This document shows positions 14,669 to 17,568 of a DNA stretch of 17,568 nt, in pieces. Each line of letters begins with the position of its first letter. The stretch's first letter is position 1. The notes under the pieces are model-generated. The model ran no database searches and had not been told where the DNA came from. It worked only from the letters and a program-made list of their open reading frames with translations. Source of the DNA: Chloroflexota bacterium. GTDB lineage: Bacteria; Chloroflexota; Anaerolineae; J102. The position numbers and the translations under genes are program-made. The stretch covers positions 1-17,568 of the forward strand of contig JAADFV010000028.1 of NCBI GenBank assembly GCA_013152695.1, given 5' to 3'.

Positions 14669-15514
14669 ATGCTCGACTCGATTAGCCAGTTACGCTACCC
14701 CCAAGTCAAACACGTTCCTACGGCACCCAGTCTGGAGCTTAGTCACGTCTATGTGCAGTATGATGACACTCTTGCCCTGGAAGATGTTTCATTTCAGGTT
14801 AAGCAGGGAGAGCGTATCGCCATCGTTGGCCCTAATGGTGCCGGGAAAAGTACGCTATTCAAAGTCATTGTCGGCATTTTGCGTCCCTCGAAAGGCAAAC
14901 TGAGTATTTTTGGCGAGCCGCCCGGGGGGCATATCTGCATCGGTTACGTGCCCCAACGCCGCCAAATCGACTGGCGTTTTCCTGTATCAGTGGCTGACGT
15001 GGTGATGATGGGAAGAGCTGGGCGTATCGGCCTTTTTCGTTGGCCACGTAAACACGATTGGGAGCGGGTGCGGGAGGCACTGAGAGAGGTAGGGATGTTG
15101 GAATATGCCAAACGCCAGATTGGCGAACTTTCGGGCGGCCAGCAACAGCGGGTCTTCCTCGCTCGCGCCCTCGCCCAGGAAGCGGAATTGCTGCTCTTGG
15201 ACGAGCCGTTAACGGGCCTGGATACGCCCAGTCAAGAAGCAATTTTCAATATTCTCGCCAAAGTGCAGGCTCTCGGCGTCACAGTTTTGATGGCAACCCA
15301 TGATCTCGATCAGGCTGCCTCCCGTTTTGATAAAATGATGCTCCTGAACCACCGGGTTATCGCCTTTGGCCCACCGGCTGAGGCCATGACACCAGAGAAT
15401 CTCATCATCACCTATGGCGGTCACGTGCACCAACTGCCGCACAGCGAAGTAGCTACAAAACAACCACCCATTTTTTTGACCGATTCATGCTGCAGTGGTG
15501 GGGAGGAGCGATAA
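14669..15514 (+). CDS. ABC transporter ATPase of the metal (Mn/Zn/Fe) uptake class, orphan
   Basis: A 281-residue ATPase with Walker [10 protein letters not shown] (54-62), Q-loop Q96 in '[17 protein letters not shown]', signature LSGGQQQ (154-160), Walker B LLLLDEP (174-180) and H-loop H211. The segment after the Q-loop, ending in 'VADVVMMGR', is characteristic of the ZnuC/MntB/SitB group that energises import of divalent metals. The protein has extra N-terminal residues (about 20) and a C-terminal tail of about 30 residues ending in Asp-Ser-Cys-Cys-Ser-Gly-Gly. No permease or metal-binding protein gene is adjacent, unlike typical metal operons; the next gene, starting 2 bases after the stop, is a methyltransferase. 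The ATG at 14669 has no clear ribosome-binding site, so the start could be slightly different. The substrate is not established. Confidence 0.85.
   Translation: MLDSISQLRYPQVKHVPTAPSLELSHVYVQYDDTLALEDVSFQVKQGERIAIVGPNGAGKSTLFKVIVGILRPSKGKLSIFGEPPGGHICIGYVPQRRQIDWRFPVSVADVVMMGRAGRIGLFRWPRKHDWERVREALREVGMLEYAKRQIGELSGGQQQRVFLARALAQEAELLLLDEPLTGLDTPSQEAIFNILAKVQALGVTVLMATHDLDQAASRFDKMMLLNHRVIAFGPPAEAMTPENLIITYGGHVHQLPHSEVATKQPPIFLTDSCCSGGEER
15501..15508 (+). promoter_or_regulatory. Ribosome-binding site that sets the methyltransferase start
   Basis: GGGAGGAG lies inside the last codons of the ABC ATPase gene, 7 bases before GTG 15516 and 10 before GTG 15519. It favours one of these two GTG codons over an in-frame GTG at 15495. 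Confidence 0.65.
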
Positions 15515-15515
15515 G

Positions 15516-16451
15516 GTGGTGAGATGGAACGATTATGTCCGTTATCTCGCCGCCAAACAAAGTGTCGATGACCGCGCTCTGAACCCCCACGTTTGGCAAA
15601 CGCTACAAAGCACATTGCCAGCAACGACGCCCCAAAAGCCGCTGCGTGTGTTAGAAATCGGGGCGGGTATCGGTACTATGGTCGAGAGAACGCTCTTGTG
15701 GGGGCTGTGTGACCATGCCGATTACCTGGCGATTGATGCTGAACCCAGCCACATCTCTGCTGCTCGACAGCGCCTTTCTCGTTGGCAAAATTCCTCCTCA
15801 CCCACACAGCCTTCTAACTCCCAACTCCTAAGCTATCGAGAACGAGTGTTTGCCCTGACACTTAAATGTATTGATCTTTTCGATTTTTTCGAGACACCAG
15901 ACGCCACGAAACCGTGGGATCTTTTAATTGCCAACGCCTTTCTCGACCTGGTGGATATCTCGACAACATTGCCCCGCTTGCTTGCCCTGCTTTCTCCTGG
16001 TGGTTTGTTCTATTTCACGATAAATTTTGATGGAGTTACCAGCTTCCAGCCCGAGCTAGACCCAGTTTTCGACGAGCAGGTCATGGCTCTTTACCACCGT
16101 ACCATGGATGAACGTCTATCCGCGGGTAAGCCCTCGGGCGATAGTCATACCGGCCGGCATCTCTATCCATATCTCCAGGCACTCGGGGCAGAAATTCTTG
16201 CTGCAGGGGCATCCGACTGGGTCGTGTTTCCTCGTGCTGGCCGCTATCTCCACGATGAAGCCTACTTTCTCCATACCATCGTCCATACTATGCACCAGGC
16301 CTTATGGCAGCATCCCGAGCTTGAGAAACGGCGTTTCCAGGCCTGGATTGCAGAGCGCCACGAACAAATCGAACGTGGTGAGCTCTTCTTTTTGGCTCAC
16401 CAGCTCGACTTTGTGGGACGGGTACGCGCTTCAAGGAAGGGGCGACAATAG
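15516..16451 (+). CDS. Class I SAM-dependent methyltransferase
   Basis: A 311-residue protein starting at GTG 15516 (GTG 15519 is equally possible) one base after the ABC ATPase stop, behind a GGGAGGAG site within the upstream gene. The N-terminal third has motif [12 protein letters not shown] (45-55), followed by an acidic strand end in 'DYLAIDAEP' that should contact the SAM ribose. '[15 protein letters not shown]' marks motif IV and '[16 protein letters not shown]' is typical of the later Rossmann strand. The C-terminal region contains several His and aromatic residues ('[19 protein letters not shown]') but no recognised subfamily signature. The substrate is unknown: small-molecule, lipid or quinone-type acceptors are all possible. 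Tight coupling to an orphan metal-type ABC ATPase suggests a shared role, which I cannot specify. Confidence 0.85.
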   Translation: MVRWNDYVRYLAAKQSVDDRALNPHVWQTLQSTLPATTPQKPLRVLEIGAGIGTMVERTLLWGLCDHADYLAIDAEPSHISAARQRLSRWQNSSSPTQPSNSQLLSYRERVFALTLKCIDLFDFFETPDATKPWDLLIANAFLDLVDISTTLPRLLALLSPGGLFYFTINFDGVTSFQPELDPVFDEQVMALYHRTMDERLSAGKPSGDSHTGRHLYPYLQALGAEILAAGASDWVVFPRAGRYLHDEAYFLHTIVHTMHQALWQHPELEKRRFQAWIAERHEQIERGELFFLAHQLDFVGRVRASRKGRQ

Positions 16452-16464
16452 TCCACTGTAAAAT

Positions 16465-16493
16465 TTGACACATGCCTTCAGAAAACGTAAAAT
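16465..16493 (+). promoter_or_regulatory. Consensus promoter of tRNA-Asn
   Basis: A perfect TTGACA (16465-16470), a 17-base spacer and TAAAAT (16488-16493). The expected start is near 16500, about 12 bases before the mature tRNA, fitting a monocistronic tRNA unit. Confidence 0.85.
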
Positions 16494-16511
16494 TGGCACT
16501 GTTCTCAACAA

Positions 16512-16584
16512 TCCACCGTAGCTCAATTGGCAGAGCAACCGGCTGTTAACCGGTTGGTTCCTGGTTCGAGTCCAGGCGGTGGAG
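16512..16584 (+). tRNA. tRNA-Asn (anticodon GTT)
   Basis: A 73-base cloverleaf. The acceptor TCCACCG (16512-16518) pairs with CGGTGGA (16577-16583), the D arm has GCTC...GAGC, the anticodon stem is ACCGG/CCGGT with loop CTGTTAA (anticodon GTT), and the T arm is CCTGG-TTCGAGT-CCAGG. The discriminator is G and CCA is not encoded. It reads asparagine codons AAC and AAU. It stands alone between its own promoter and terminator. Confidence 0.97.
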
Positions 16585-16590
16585 CTGGTT

Positions 16591-16623
16591 AAGCGTCTTC
16601 CCGCAACGGAAAGACGCTTTTTT
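16591..16623 (+). terminator. Intrinsic terminator of the tRNA-Asn unit
   Basis: The stem AAGCGTCTT (16591-16599) pairs with AAGACGCTT (16611-16619), with additional CC/GG pairing across a one-base bulge, and runs into six T residues (16618-16623). It starts 6 bases after the mature tRNA. Confidence 0.93.
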
Positions 16624-16657
16624 GTTATTCAGGAGCAGAGGGAGCAATAGTCCTGCC

Positions 16658-17260
16658 TTACTGGACCTCGATGATCATCTGGTTATCATCAATCTCAATT
16701 GATTTTACTTCCACACCAAGGTCTGTTTGCGCATATTGGTCGAGATAAGGCTGCACCATGTTCATGACCTGGTTGGCGACGAGGCCGGTGACAGGCTGAC
16801 CATTGACAAGAATAGTTTTGATGTGAGGTATAGGACGGCCATTCTCCACGGTAAACGTCACGATACCGGCCACCTGCACCTGGAAGAAACCGAGTCGAGT
16901 TTTACCGCTCACCTTGATCTGGCCCGGTTGCATATCAACCTGTAATTGATCGACAGGGATATTGTTGTTAGTGGCGGCATCGGCCACCATCTGGTTGGCC
17001 TGCTCTTCAGTGACAATGTAGGTGGTTGTCTCCGCCGATGAGGCAGGGGGCAGGGGAGTAGGTGTCGGAGTGGGGGTTGGCGTCGGTGTAGGCCGTGGTG
17101 TAGGCGTGGCAGTCGGGGTCGGTGTGGCGGTAGGCGTGGCCGTAGCCTGGACCTGTTCCACCACGGGAGTGCTCGTAGAAATCGGAGGCTCCACGTCGGC
17201 AGGGAGCGGCTGGCATGCAGCTAAAAAGAGAAGAAAGGTAAGGGTGAATATTTTTTTCAT
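16658..17260 (-). CDS. Lipoprotein with Thr/Pro linker and C-terminal beta-rich domain
   Basis: A 200-residue exported lipoprotein. The signal peptide starts MKKIF and ends in a lipobox L-A-A-C with C16 as the lipidated residue; AAGGAG lies 11 bases before the ATG at 17260. Residues about 38-72 are an almost pure Thr/Pro/Ala linker that would hold the C-terminal domain (about 79-200) away from the membrane. That domain has 'YIVTEEQANQMV', 'QLQVDMQPGQIKVSG' and 'VEVKSIEIDDNQMIIEV', the style of extracellular lipid-binding-like YpmS/DUF2993-type domains, but this likeness is weak and no function is assigned. It is convergent with the tRNA-Asn unit and probably monocistronic. Confidence 0.82.
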   Translation of the reverse strand: MKKIFTLTFLLFLAACQPLPADVEPPISTSTPVVEQVQATATPTATPTPTATPTPRPTPTPTPTPTPTPLPPASSAETTTYIVTEEQANQMVADAATNNNIPVDQLQVDMQPGQIKVSGKTRLGFFQVQVAGIVTFTVENGRPIPHIKTILVNGQPVTGLVANQVMNMVQPYLDQYAQTDLGVEVKSIEIDDNQMIIEVQ

Positions 17261-17345
17261 GAGCAGGAAAACTCCTTAGAGAATATTTCCTTGCCTTCGT
17301 CGAGGAAATGGCGGGGAGGAGAAACTGAAGAAGGCAAGGGGGGCC

Positions 17346-17351
17346 ATTATA
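17346..17351 (-). promoter_or_regulatory. -10 box for the Thr/Pro-linker lipoprotein gene
   Basis: A perfect TATAAT on the - strand, 85 bases upstream of the ATG at 17260. No good -35 hexamer is present at the usual spacing. Confidence 0.5.
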
Positions 17352-17487
17352 ACAAAAACGCGCTCTTTGCACGATTTGCAAGGAGTCGGTAAGGGAGAGT
17401 AAGGAGTAAAGTGAATCATCGAGGTATTCATTTATCGCAAGCCAGTGCCAGCCAGCGCTGAATGGTAGGGAGATGAAACAGTGTTGG

Positions 17488-17556
17488 TGAAGGGGAAAGG
17501 TGAAGGGTAAAGGGGAAAAGGTAAAAGGGAAAGGGGAAAGGTGAAGGTGAGGGTAA
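17488..17556 (+). repeat. Purine-rich low-complexity repeat
   Basis: About 69 bases made almost only of G and A with scattered T, built from reiterated AGGGGAAAGG, GGTGAAGG and GTAAAGGGG words. A weaker tract of the same kind occurs at 17383-17411, and the spacer at 671-713 is similar on the opposite strand. Confidence 0.7.
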
Positions 17557-17568
17557 GTGTGGGGGCTC

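Larger units (their letters stand above)
17261..17568. other. Intergenic right end of the window
   Basis: No coding region is supported here. The stretch holds the promoter -10 at 17346-17351 and the ribosome-binding site for the lipoprotein gene, and from about 17488 a purine-rich low-complexity tract. Confidence 0.55.

Overview
The window looks like part of a chromosome from a member of the Chloroflexota, most likely Anaerolineae or a relative. The signs are long Thr/Pro 'TPTPTATP' linkers in exported proteins, a giant BTAD-type regulator, an O-glycosyltransferase-like membrane protein tail with the C-terminal beta-domain common in that phylum, and a riboflavin ABC transporter of the ThiXYZ-like (RibXY) type behind an FMN riboswitch. 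The lineage is inferred from protein style only. Base composition is moderate and looks even, and no phage, transposon or CRISPR was seen.

Layout. 2-3543 (+): the 3' end of a probable DUF2723-type membrane glycosyltransferase, a DHH-type phosphoesterase and a PabB-PabC fusion for p-aminobenzoate (folate) synthesis. 6591-3592 (-): a complete riboflavin-uptake unit in the order promoter, FMN aptamer, antiterminator/terminator, permease (RibX-like), substrate-binding lipoprotein (RibY-like), ATPase. The aptamer P1 3' strand, the antiterminator arm and the terminator loop can all be read directly from the sequence, giving an FMN-OFF transcription-attenuation model. 8720-6707 (-): a surface protein with two related beta-sandwich-like domains, Thr/Pro linkers and a C-terminal membrane anchor. 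It is split by a frameshift at about 8078-8081, where the first Thr/Pro linker begins.

12241-8742 (-): a BTAD/AAA/TPR transcriptional regulator of 1064 residues followed by a 70-residue protein. 12531-14581 (+): a divergent gene with a good sigma-70-type promoter, encoding a polytopic membrane protein fused to an endonuclease/exonuclease/phosphatase (EEP) domain. 14669-16451 (+): a metal-type ABC ATPase without its permease or binding protein, directly followed by a class I SAM methyltransferase. 16465-16623 (+): a self-contained tRNA-Asn(GTT) unit with consensus promoter and intrinsic terminator. 17260-16658 (-): a lipoprotein with a Thr/Pro linker. The right end is purine-rich low-complexity DNA.

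The strongest biology is the riboflavin riboswitch/transporter operon, where regulation and function support each other. The most unusual items are the frameshifted twin-domain surface protein, the orphan ATPase-methyltransferase pair and the membrane-EEP fusion. I did not find an obviously new multi-gene system.
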